DNA of 64,000 bases from Mikania micrantha (Eukaryota > Streptophyta > Magnoliopsida > Asterales > Asteraceae): the NCBI GenBank assembly GCA_009363875.1, contig CM018691.1, forward strand, positions 37,859,446 to 37,923,445. The letters run 5' to 3'. Under the pieces are notes generated by a model, which made no database searches, had not been told where the DNA came from, and saw nothing but the letters and a program-made list of their open reading frames with translations. A program made the translations under genes and the position numbers. Shown here one piece after another: positions 1 to 7,550 of the stretch (positions are counted from its first letter, which is position 1; each line of letters begins with the position of its first letter).

Positions 1-1683
1 GGCAGACAGTTCAAAAAGCACAATATGAAGACTGGGTTTGGACTTGACAAATCTAAACTCAAATGCTTTAACTGTCAACAGTTAGGCCACTTTGCCAGAG
101 AATGCAAGTCCACAGGAACTCAGCCGACAACTTCTGGGCAACCACAACAAAGACCATCAAGCTCATCTAACAATGCAAACATTGCTGAACAAGATTTTGC
201 AGACTGGAGCTTTCAAGCTGAGGACGCCTCCATCTCCAACAGTGCTTTGATGGCAAATGACTCATCCTCCTCAAGCAAGGTAACTGATAGCATGTGCTCA
301 CCTGAATGCTTAGAAACATTAACTATTTATAAGAAAATAAATTCTCAACTCTGTAATGAGCTTGAGTCTCTACAAGTAGTCAAGGCAAATTTCTTTGAGG
401 TTGAAAGAAATTACAAAGAAAAGATTGAAGAAATGGAAAAGACCATTTCAAGTTTAAAACATGAAGATACTAACAAACAGTGTCAGATTAAAAATCTTTT
501 AGAAAGACTAACCACTGCCAAGACTGAACTTGTATTGGCTGAGTCTTACAGAGACAAATTTCTAAGCCAAGGTGAAAAATATGAAAAACTTTTTAGAATG
601 AGCAGCACAACTGAACTTGTGAATAAAAGGGGAGCTGGTTTGGGATATAACAAAGTGGAACCTCCATCTGCTTATACTTCCATAACAGATGTTAGGTGTA
701 AATCACTAGTTGACCTTGTGTATAATGAGGAGTTGGATATACACAAGGTGGTTCAAAAGGATAATCTCTCTAATCCAAGTACCTCAACATGCTCAGATGA
801 GGATGATGTTCCTATTAAATCAGTAAAAGGAAAACAAGCTTTGAAATTTAAGAAACAAAATAAGAAAACTAAGAAACATTCAACAGTTTTTATCAAAGCT
901 AAAACCACAGAAAATATCTCCTCAGATGAGTATGTGACTTGCCCATCTGACAAGTCAAAACGAGGTAGATCAATGGAGAGAAAAGTCAATTCTCCAGGAA
1001 AACAGGCAAAGTCTAAGACTAACAAGTATGCTGGAACATCCGAATCATCACTCTCTGAGGATCAAAGATCAGACTTCGTTAAAAGGGATAAGCAGCAACA
1101 CTCTCCCAACAGTCAAACTCTATGTCTGATGTGCGGTGAAAAGAATCATTTTGCTGCTGATTGCTTCTATAATCCAAGAAGCAGAATTTCCTCAAGCAAG
1201 GGAAGAGGAAGAAAGAATAGTTGGAGTCAGTCATCTACTTCTTCTGAAGAACAGAGAAGAAATTTGGTCAAGAGGGCATCGGAAGCAAGTACCTCCAATA
1301 ATAGGAAGAAACAAAATAAAAATGCTTCTGAAAAGAAAGCATCGGAAGCAAAGAAAAAGGAAGCTTCCGAAAGAAAAGGAACCTCGGAAGCTCATCAAAG
1401 GAATGCTTTCAACAAACAAAAGAGATCATCTGTCTTCGGAAGAAGATCATCGGAAGGAAAAAGAAAAACAGCTTCCGATGACCATCAAAAGAAACCAAGT
1501 CTTCCGACAACTCAAAAGGCACAACAAGTATGGAAGAAGAAGGAATCAACTGATAAGCCATCACCCACCTCAGAAGCAGCCACATCATCTGTCCCACCTA
1601 GAATGATGTCAAAGAAATTTACTTACAATGATGCAAATGGTAAACCCAAGACCACATGGGCTTGGGTTCCCATCAGAAACTAA
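1..1683 (+). CDS. gag: Copia-1 gag, C-terminal part (open at the window edge)
   Basis: The frame is open from base 1, so this is a partial CDS; the first in-window ATG (25) is not the true start. Two CX2CX4HX4C zinc knuckles lie at 64-105 and 1123-1164; in this family they bind RNA during particle assembly. Between them, about 305-600, is a Leu/Glu/Lys-rich stretch with heptad character, a likely coiled coil. The C-terminal third is rich in Ser, Lys and Glu. Many of its Ser-Glu codon pairs contain TCGGAAG or TCCGA, the same motif found in the element's noncoding DNA. The ORF ends with a conserved Trp-Val-Pro-Ile-Arg block and a TAA at 1681-1683. The protein is structural and acts in cytoplasmic virus-like particles. 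Confidence 0.9.
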   Translation, partial: GRQFKKHNMKTGFGLDKSKLKCFNCQQLGHFARECKSTGTQPTTSGQPQQRPSSSSNNANIAEQDFADWSFQAEDASISNSALMANDSSSSSKVTDSMCSPECLETLTIYKKINSQLCNELESLQVVKANFFEVERNYKEKIEEMEKTISSLKHEDTNKQCQIKNLLERLTTAKTELVLAESYRDKFLSQGEKYEKLFRMSSTTELVNKRGAGLGYNKVEPPSAYTSITDVRCKSLVDLVYNEELDIHKVVQKDNLSNPSTSTCSDEDDVPIKSVKGKQALKFKKQNKKTKKHSTVFIKAKTTENISSDEYVTCPSDKSKRGRSMERKVNSPGKQAKSKTNKYAGTSESSLSEDQRSDFVKRDKQQHSPNSQTLCLMCGEKNHFAADCFYNPRSRISSSKGRGRKNSWSQSSTSSEEQRRNLVKRASEASTSNNRKKQNKNASEKKASEAKKKEASERKGTSEAHQRNAFNKQKRSSVFGRRSSEGKRKTASDDHQKKPSLPTTQKAQQVWKKKESTDKPSPTSEAATSSVPPRMMSKKFTYNDANGKPKTTWAWVPIRN

Positions 1684-1705
1684 CTCACTTCTGGTCATGT
1701 GCAGG
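1681..1705 (+). promoter_or_regulatory. Gag stop followed by a splice-acceptor-like TGCAG
   Basis: TAA at 1681-1683 is followed after 21 nt by ...TGTGCAG|G, with AG at 1703-1704. The same arrangement recurs at 38631-38654 (20 nt) and 15427-15408 on the minus strand (17 nt, another family). At 59531-59554 it is 20 nt but the AG has become AA. A 3' splice site is an inference; no donor is established. Confidence 0.45.
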
Positions 1706-4700
1706 GACAGCAGGAATCAAAAGGGAACTTGTGGATAGTTGACAGTGGCTGCTCCAGGCACATGACAGGCAACAAGACCCTCTTGCACAAATATGAACCA
1801 TTCTTTGGCGGGTCTGTTGCTTTTGGAAGTGATCCAGTAGGAGGTTACATAACAGGTAGAGGTACAATCACAAATGGTAAGGTAAGCTTTGAGAATGTAC
1901 ATTTTGTAAAAGAACTTAACTACAATTTACTAAGTGTATCACAGGTGTGTGATCAAAAGCATAACATGTTGTTTACTGAGCATGAATGCATTGTTCTGAA
2001 ACCAGGATTTGTGATACCAAATGATCAAATTCTACTCAGAGCTCCAAGAAGAAGTAACATGTATATGCTAGATATGAGCACAGCTGCACCTCTTAGTAAT
2101 ATAAGCTGCTTTGTTTCAAAAGCTTCACTTGATGAATCATCACTTTGGCATAGAAGACTTTGTCATGTAAACCTCAAAAATATGAATAAACTGGTCAAAA
2201 ATAAGTTAGTAACTGGTTTACCAACAAAAGAATTCATATGTGTGGATAAATGTGTTGCATGCTTAAAGGGTAAGCAACACAAGTCATCTCATTATGCCAA
2301 AGAGATAAATTCAATTACCACAGTCCTTCATTTACTACATATGGACTTGTTTGGTCCCACAAGTGTTAAAAGTCTTGGTAGAAAATCATACTGCTTGGTG
2401 GTTACTGATGATTTCTCTCGGTATACCTGGGTGTTTTTCTTAAATACCAAGGATGAAACTGCCGAAATCCTAAAGTCATTTATACTCAGGGTGGAGAATG
2501 AAAGTGACCATCATGTAAAAATAATCAGATCAGATCAAGGAACAGAATTCAAGAATCATGTTTTAAATTCTTTTTGTGAATCTAAAGGTATCACAAGACA
2601 ATTTAGTGCTCCTAGAACTCCACAACAAAATGGTGTCGCTGAGAGAAGGAATAGGACACTAATTGAGGCTGCAAGAACCATGTTGTCTGATGCCAAACTT
2701 CCAATAACTTTTTGGGCAGAAGCAGTCAACACTGCCTGTTATGTCCAAAATAGAATATTGGTAGTTAAGTCACATGGCATGACTCCTTATGAAATTTGGC
2801 ATAAGAGAAAGCCATTCATTGGATTTCTCAAACCATTTGGATGTCATTGCACCATCTTGAATACTAAAGATTACTTAGCCAAGTTTGCTGAGAAATCAGC
2901 AGAGGGCTACTTTGTTGGGTACTCTTCAAATGCTAAAGCGTATAGAGTATACATCAAAGCATCCAGAGTTATTGAAGAGTCTGCAAATGTTCAGTTCAAT
3001 GAACATACTCTCAATAAACCTGGAACCGGCCCTGATTGGTTGTTTGATCTTGATAGTTTTACATCTGCATTTAATCTGGTGAAAGAGTATGTTCCAGTTT
3101 CACAGTCAGCTACCACAGACACCTCCAAAGGCTCAAGAGAAGATGACTTTCGTGTTGAACTGCCAATAGCTTCAAGACAAAACTTGGCAGAATCCACTTC
3201 AACACAAAATGATGTGTCACAGTCTGAGACAATCAACACATCTCAGGCAGGTCCCTCAATTGAAGCTGCTTCTAATTCACAACATCAAGAAGAAGTAGGA
3301 AGTCCTTCAGCAGAGGAAAATTCTCTGGAAACCACTACTCCCAGAGAAAACCAACCCACAACAGTTCAAACGTTGAATCCACATGATCTGCCAGAAATCC
3401 AGCTTGAGGTAGTTCTTCCTAACCTTGAGTCACTCAACGTGGATGAATCTTCTCAACTGGATGTGATTCCAAGGACTCGAATTCACAGCACTCATCCAGT
3501 TGAAAACATCATTGGCAATGTAGAAGAAGGTGTCAGAACTAGAAGCTCCATGCATGAAGCAAATGTCTGCTTGTTTTCTTGCTTTCTATCCCAAATAGAG
3601 CCTAAGAAGGTTGCAGAGGCTTTAAAAGATAACAGTTGGGTAGAAGCTATGCAAGAAGAGCTTCTTCAGTTTCAAAGACAAGGAGTTTGGAAAACTTGCC
3701 CTTTGCCTAAAGGAAAGTATGCCATTGGAACCAAATGGGTGTTCAGAAACAAGAAAGATGACAAAGGTGTTGTCATCAAAAACAAAGCAAGATTGGTTGT
3801 TCAGGGATACACTCAAGAGGAAGGCATTGACTATGATGAAGTCTTTGCACCTGTTGCCAGAATTGAAGCTATTAGAATATTTTTAGCATTTGCAGCTGCA
3901 AAAGATTTCAAAGTGTTTCAGATGGATGTTAAAAGTGCCTTTCTTTATGGAAAAATTGATGAAGAAGTATATGTGTGCCAACCTCCAGGATTTGAAGATC
4001 CAAAGTTTCCTGATCATGTCTGTAAGCTTGATAAGGCTCTTTATGGGTTGCATCAAGCTCCCAGAAAATGGTATGAAACTTTATCTTCTTTTCTGTTGGC
4101 AAACAAATTCAAGAGAGGAACAATTGATAAAACTCTCTTTTTCAAGAAGTCTAATCAACATATCATGCTAGTTCAAATCTATGTTGATGACATTATCTTT
4201 GGTTCTACTAATGAATCTCTCTGCAAGGAGTTTGAATCACTAATGAAATCCAAATTTGAGATGAGTTCAATGGGAGAACTCACCTTCTTTCTTGGATTAC
4301 AAGTGAAACAAACTCCTACAGGGATTTTCATTAGTCAATCAAAATATGTCAAGGACATTCTTGAAAGATTCAAGCTTTCTGATTGCAAAGCTCTGGGAAC
4401 TCCTATGTCCAAAACAACATCACTTAGCCCTGATCTTGAGGGGGAGGATGTTGATCAGCACCAGTACAGAGCAATGATAGGTTCTTTGATGTATCTCACA
4501 GCAAGCAGGCCAGATATCATGTTTGCAACTTGTGTGTGTGCAAGATTTCAGGCTAATCCCAAAGTCTCTCATATGCTGTCTGTAAAAAGAATCTTTAGAT
4601 ACCTCAAAGGAGCACCAAGTCTAGGATTGTGGTATCCTAGAAATGAAGACTTCCAGTTCATGGCTTATACAGACAGTGATTATGGGGGTTGCAACATCAG

Positions 4701-5124
4701 CAAGAAATCCACATCAGGGGGATGTCAATTTCTTGGATCCAGGATTGTGTCTTGGCAATGCAAGAAACAGTCATGTGTTTCTACTTCCACTGCAGAGGCT
4801 GAATATATAGCTGCTTCTAGCTGCTGTGCACAAGTCATCTGGATCCAGAATCAGATGAAGGATTATGGAGTAGATCTGTTCAATACTCCTATTCAGATAG
4901 ACAATTCCAGTGCAATCTCCATCACCAATAATCCTGTCAAGCATTCCAAGACCAAGCACATTGACATCAGATACCATTTCATCAGAGATTGTGCAGAAAA
5001 GAAGTTGATTCATTTGGTCAAAGTTGATTCAGAAAACAATTTGGCAGATCTCTTCACAAAGGCGTTTGATGAAGGAAGATTCAGGTACTTAATAACATCC
5101 ATTGGGATGATCAACTTTGAATAA
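1684..5124 (+). CDS. pol: Copia-1 pol polyprotein (PR-IN-RT-RNase H)
   Basis: This is an intact pol frame of about 1140 residues, in the same frame as gag but behind its TAA; the first ATG or GTG-type codon is GTG at 1699. In order: protease with Asp-Ser-Gly at 1741-1749; integrase zinc site with His codons at 2149 and 2164 and Cys codons at 2251 and 2260; integrase core with Asp 2344, Asp 2533 and Glu 2641 (D,D35E spacing); a Ser/Thr-rich linker about 3090-3600; reverse transcriptase about 3630-4360 with Tyr-Val-Asp-Asp at 4180-4191; RNase H about 4660-5060. It makes cDNA from the element RNA and inserts it into chromosomes. No internal stops are present, so this copy could have encoded active enzymes recently. 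How ribosomes get past the gag stop is unclear. Confidence 0.93.
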   Translation, partial: LTSGHVQGQQESKGNLWIVDSGCSRHMTGNKTLLHKYEPFFGGSVAFGSDPVGGYITGRGTITNGKVSFENVHFVKELNYNLLSVSQVCDQKHNMLFTEHECIVLKPGFVIPNDQILLRAPRRSNMYMLDMSTAAPLSNISCFVSKASLDESSLWHRRLCHVNLKNMNKLVKNKLVTGLPTKEFICVDKCVACLKGKQHKSSHYAKEINSITTVLHLLHMDLFGPTSVKSLGRKSYCLVVTDDFSRYTWVFFLNTKDETAEILKSFILRVENESDHHVKIIRSDQGTEFKNHVLNSFCESKGITRQFSAPRTPQQNGVAERRNRTLIEAARTMLSDAKLPITFWAEAVNTACYVQNRILVVKSHGMTPYEIWHKRKPFIGFLKPFGCHCTILNTKDYLAKFAEKSAEGYFVGYSSNAKAYRVYIKASRVIEESANVQFNEHTLNKPGTGPDWLFDLDSFTSAFNLVKEYVPVSQSATTDTSKGSREDDFRVELPIASRQNLAESTSTQNDVSQSETINTSQAGPSIEAASNSQHQEEVGSPSAEENSLETTTPRENQPTTVQTLNPHDLPEIQLEVVLPNLESLNVDESSQLDVIPRTRIHSTHPVENIIGNVEEGVRTRSSMHEANVCLFSCFLSQIEPKKVAEALKDNSWVEAMQEELLQFQRQGVWKTCPLPKGKYAIGTKWVFRNKKDDKGVVIKNKARLVVQGYTQEEGIDYDEVFAPVARIEAIRIFLAFAAAKDFKVFQMDVKSAFLYGKIDEEVYVCQPPGFEDPKFPDHVCKLDKALYGLHQAPRKWYETLSSFLLANKFKRGTIDKTLFFKKSNQHIMLVQIYVDDIIFGSTNESLCKEFESLMKSKFEMSSMGELTFFLGLQVKQTPTGIFISQSKYVKDILERFKLSDCKALGTPMSKTTSLSPDLEGEDVDQHQYRAMIGSLMYLTASRPDIMFATCVCARFQANPKVSHMLSVKRIFRYLKGAPSLGLWYPRNEDFQFMAYTDSDYGGCNISKKSTSGGCQFLGSRIVSWQCKKQSCVSTSTAEAEYIAASSCCAQVIWIQNQMKDYGVDLFNTPIQIDNSSAISITNNPVKHSKTKHIDIRYHFIRDCAEKKLIHLVKVDSENNLADLFTKAFDEGRFRYLITSIGMINFE

Positions 5125-5139
5125 ATGTACTGACAAGGA

Positions 5140-5530
5140 ATAAATAATTCTTCGGAAGATAAACTTAACTTATCCTCCGATGAGTAACTACTCAGCAGAA
5201 GATAGGTTAAGTCTTCGGAAGCATTATTTCTTCCTTAGTCGGAAGATCTCACACTTCAGAAGCTAACTTACCTTCTGAAGTAATACTCTTCCGATACATT
5301 ATTTTCGGAAGCATAGACTTCTCAAGGTACTCTTCAGAAGAAAGTGTCTTCCGAAGAACATTTTGCCTAATGAATTTTCTAACACTTCAGAAGCAGTGCT
5401 TCCGACAATATAAATTTTATACTTCGGAAGCACATCCCTTCTGAACACTTTTGGTCTAATAAATTCCCTGCTTCCGAAAGTCACTTCTTCGGAAGCACCT
5501 CAGTCAGAGAAAATTAATTGTGAAACCAGC
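5140..5530 (+). repeat. Cluster of CTTCGGAAG-type palindromes between pol and ORF3
   Basis: This noncoding stretch holds about sixteen exact or one-off copies of CTTCGGAAG or its complement CTTCCGAAG, spaced roughly 15-40 bp in both orientations. The same motif occurs in the LTR (about 9300-9440), in the equivalent region of copia-3 (about 54460-54790), in the minus-strand LTR at 33429-34190 and in the gag 3' coding region. No ORF of note is present. Such repeated palindromes could fold in RNA or bind a protein. Conserved palindromic repeats have been described in Sirevirus noncoding regions, but I cannot say whether this motif is one of them. Confidence 0.8.
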
Positions 5531-5600
5531 TGTCATCAGAAGACCTTTTTCTGACATCCGGATCTCAAATTTAATATGTCTATATATTAAATGCTGAAAT

Positions 5601-5640
5601 CCGAAGGTATATAAAGGTCTCCCGCTCATTCAAATTCTCA
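5601..5640 (+). promoter_or_regulatory. Putative internal promoter upstream of ORF3
   Basis: TATATAAA at 5608-5615 is followed about 25-30 bp later by a plausible start region (near 5640). A pyrimidine-rich leader of about 70 nt then runs to the ATG at 5710. Copia-3 keeps TATAAAAA at 54876-54883 in the same relative place, with similar sequence on both sides. No upstream ATG is evident in the leader. This suggests ORF3 is made from its own transcript, but the sequence alone cannot prove promoter use. Confidence 0.5.
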
Positions 5641-5709
5641 CAAACTGTTTCACTTTGAACTCTTCTTTTCTTTGATCTCTCAAATTGTGCCCTAAAATCA
5701 CCAACTGTC

Positions 5710-7545
5710 ATGGCTCTTCTTGCTTTCAAACCTGCTCACAACGTACCAGCGGAGTTATTAGCAGAACATGATGCTGACTTCGCCCCAATAATCTCCTTTC
5801 TTCAAAGGAGCAGGTATTTCTTTGCACTAACCGTTCAGCCCTTGGTGTATGAATCTCATCACCAACAGTTTTGGGCATCTTGTTCTGTTTCTTCGTCTCC
5901 CAATGGTCGGTCTCTTGAAGCCACCATTGATGCTCATCCCATTGCTATCACTGTGGAAACCATCTGTCGGTATCTTAAATTCAATGACGCCAGTGGAAGG
6001 GTCTCTTTCACTAAGGATGAGGTAGCATCGACATTTAAGTCGATGGGGTACGAAGGTCCTCTCCCTTCAACAACCTATTTGAAGGGTAGAGTGTCCTATA
6101 ATTACAAGTACCTCATACATGTGTTTTTACATTGTCTTTCAAATAAATCTGGTGGTTGGGACCAAGTTCCATCTGATTTAGCTTCGGCTATTCATGGCTT
6201 GGTTTCTAATCAACTGTTTAATTTTTCTGCTTTTATTTTTAATAATTTGGTTGACAACATCACGTCACCAAAGAAGTTTTGTATGTATCCCAGGTTTTTG
6301 CAACACCTTTTTAATGAAGAGTTGGGAGCTTCCCTTTCTCTAACTGGGAATACTTACAAAATGCCCTTGGTCTCTTCCAAGATTTTTGTGCAACTCAAGA
6401 AGAAGAGTGCTCAGTTCTCTGGGACATTCACTCCTCTTCTTTCCTCTATGGAGTCCCCTGCTCCAGAAGGTGACAGCTCTGTTTACCCCACAGATGATGA
6501 ACCCACACCTTCCACTTCTGTTCCTCACCCCATAAAAATCACTTACAAACGCAAACGAAACCCTGTGCAACTTTCTACAGTTGTTCAGGCTCCTTCTACT
6601 GAACCCAAACAGAAAAAGGTTAAAAGAACTGCTCAGGGCACAGTTCTACCTAAGGTGAAAGCCACACCCCTTGTTTCTCCACAGGTTCTTCCTTTGAAAC
6701 CTGTGGTTGCCCTTAACCAGCCTGAAAGCCCTCAGCTTATGTCACAAAACATAACTGAGAATATTCAAAGGGATGCACCCATCATTGAGTTTGCTTCTCA
6801 TAAAGCAACTTCATTAGATAAGAGACTGTCTCCCAAGTCTCCAGGTTCGTATCATCCAGAAATGCCCCCCTCCCATCCCATCACCCAGGCTCAAGGAACC
6901 TCTGCACTAACTATGGAGGAACCACTCTCTCCCACTTCCCAAACTTTAATGAGAGTGGTGACACAGTTACAAGCTCGGTTCCCTGACCCAGAGCCTATTC
7001 AGTCAGAGGTTGGTCCCAGTAGTTCTGAAGGGGTCAATGCAGGTGAGGCTGCCACTACTGTTGATCTTAATAAAGATCCACAGGACAGTGGTACAGGCAA
7101 TAGGACCTCACCTGCGGCAACCTATGTTGGGGAGGACTTCTTTGAGGTTCTTCTCAATGAAGGGAATCCAGGGTGCCAAGAACCCACATCTGGTGGTGGA
7201 GGTGCAGGAGCTAGGCTCAAGACTCCATCGCCCCATGATTCTACTCTGGTAGAGGAGGGCATATCCACACAGGAATTGACGGCTACAATCACTTCCCTCC
7301 AAGCCAGGGTAGCTCAGTTGGAAGCTGAGGTGGCTACCCTGCGGTTTGAGATCCAGACCAAAGAAGCAACCATTCTGGATCTCAGGAGGCGTCCACCTGT
7401 TCTTTTGCATCCGTTTCATCCTGATCCTGCTACTACCACTTTTACCTCCCCTGATGCTACCAAAAGGGGGAGAATATACCAACTGCAGGTTCAGGATCAG
7501 AAGCAAGAGAAGAGGAGGGTGCACAGGAAGTTAATCCATCCTTAG
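5710..7545 (+). CDS. Copia-1 ORF3, N-terminal part (split by a frameshift)
   Basis: I do not recognise an established function. The ATG at 5710 matches the start in copia-3 (54967). Residues 1-245 form a mostly helical conserved block (core about 5980-6260, including Gly-Tyr-Glu-Gly-Pro-Leu-Pro-Ser) with aromatic and Asn/Phe-rich helices. A low-complexity Pro/Ser/Lys segment follows to about 7000, then heptad repeats at about 7265-7385 predicting a coiled coil. I see no signal peptide or clear membrane span, so an envelope role is not supported. From about 7470 the translation leaves the family reading, because an A-run at 7462-7465 has four bases where two sister copies have five. The true product therefore continues into 7551-9197. 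Nuclear or particle-associated roles are both possible. Confidence 0.75.
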   Translation: MALLAFKPAHNVPAELLAEHDADFAPIISFLQRSRYFFALTVQPLVYESHHQQFWASCSVSSSPNGRSLEATIDAHPIAITVETICRYLKFNDASGRVSFTKDEVASTFKSMGYEGPLPSTTYLKGRVSYNYKYLIHVFLHCLSNKSGGWDQVPSDLASAIHGLVSNQLFNFSAFIFNNLVDNITSPKKFCMYPRFLQHLFNEELGASLSLTGNTYKMPLVSSKIFVQLKKKSAQFSGTFTPLLSSMESPAPEGDSSVYPTDDEPTPSTSVPHPIKITYKRKRNPVQLSTVVQAPSTEPKQKKVKRTAQGTVLPKVKATPLVSPQVLPLKPVVALNQPESPQLMSQNITENIQRDAPIIEFASHKATSLDKRLSPKSPGSYHPEMPPSHPITQAQGTSALTMEEPLSPTSQTLMRVVTQLQARFPDPEPIQSEVGPSSSEGVNAGEAATTVDLNKDPQDSGTGNRTSPAATYVGEDFFEVLLNEGNPGCQEPTSGGGGAGARLKTPSPHDSTLVEEGISTQELTATITSLQARVAQLEAEVATLRFEIQTKEATILDLRRRPPVLLHPFHPDPATTTFTSPDATKRGRIYQLQVQDQKQEKRRVHRKLIHP

Positions 7546-7550
7546 TCACT

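Noticed and set aside
753..1025. Minus-strand ORFs antisense to gag and pol (also 1231-1419, 2991-3239, 4771-5013)
   Set aside because: Antisense shadows of strongly supported coding regions.
5140..5530. CTTCGGAAG as a heat-shock element
   Set aside because: TTC and GAA units are one base apart here; the heat-shock consensus needs two.
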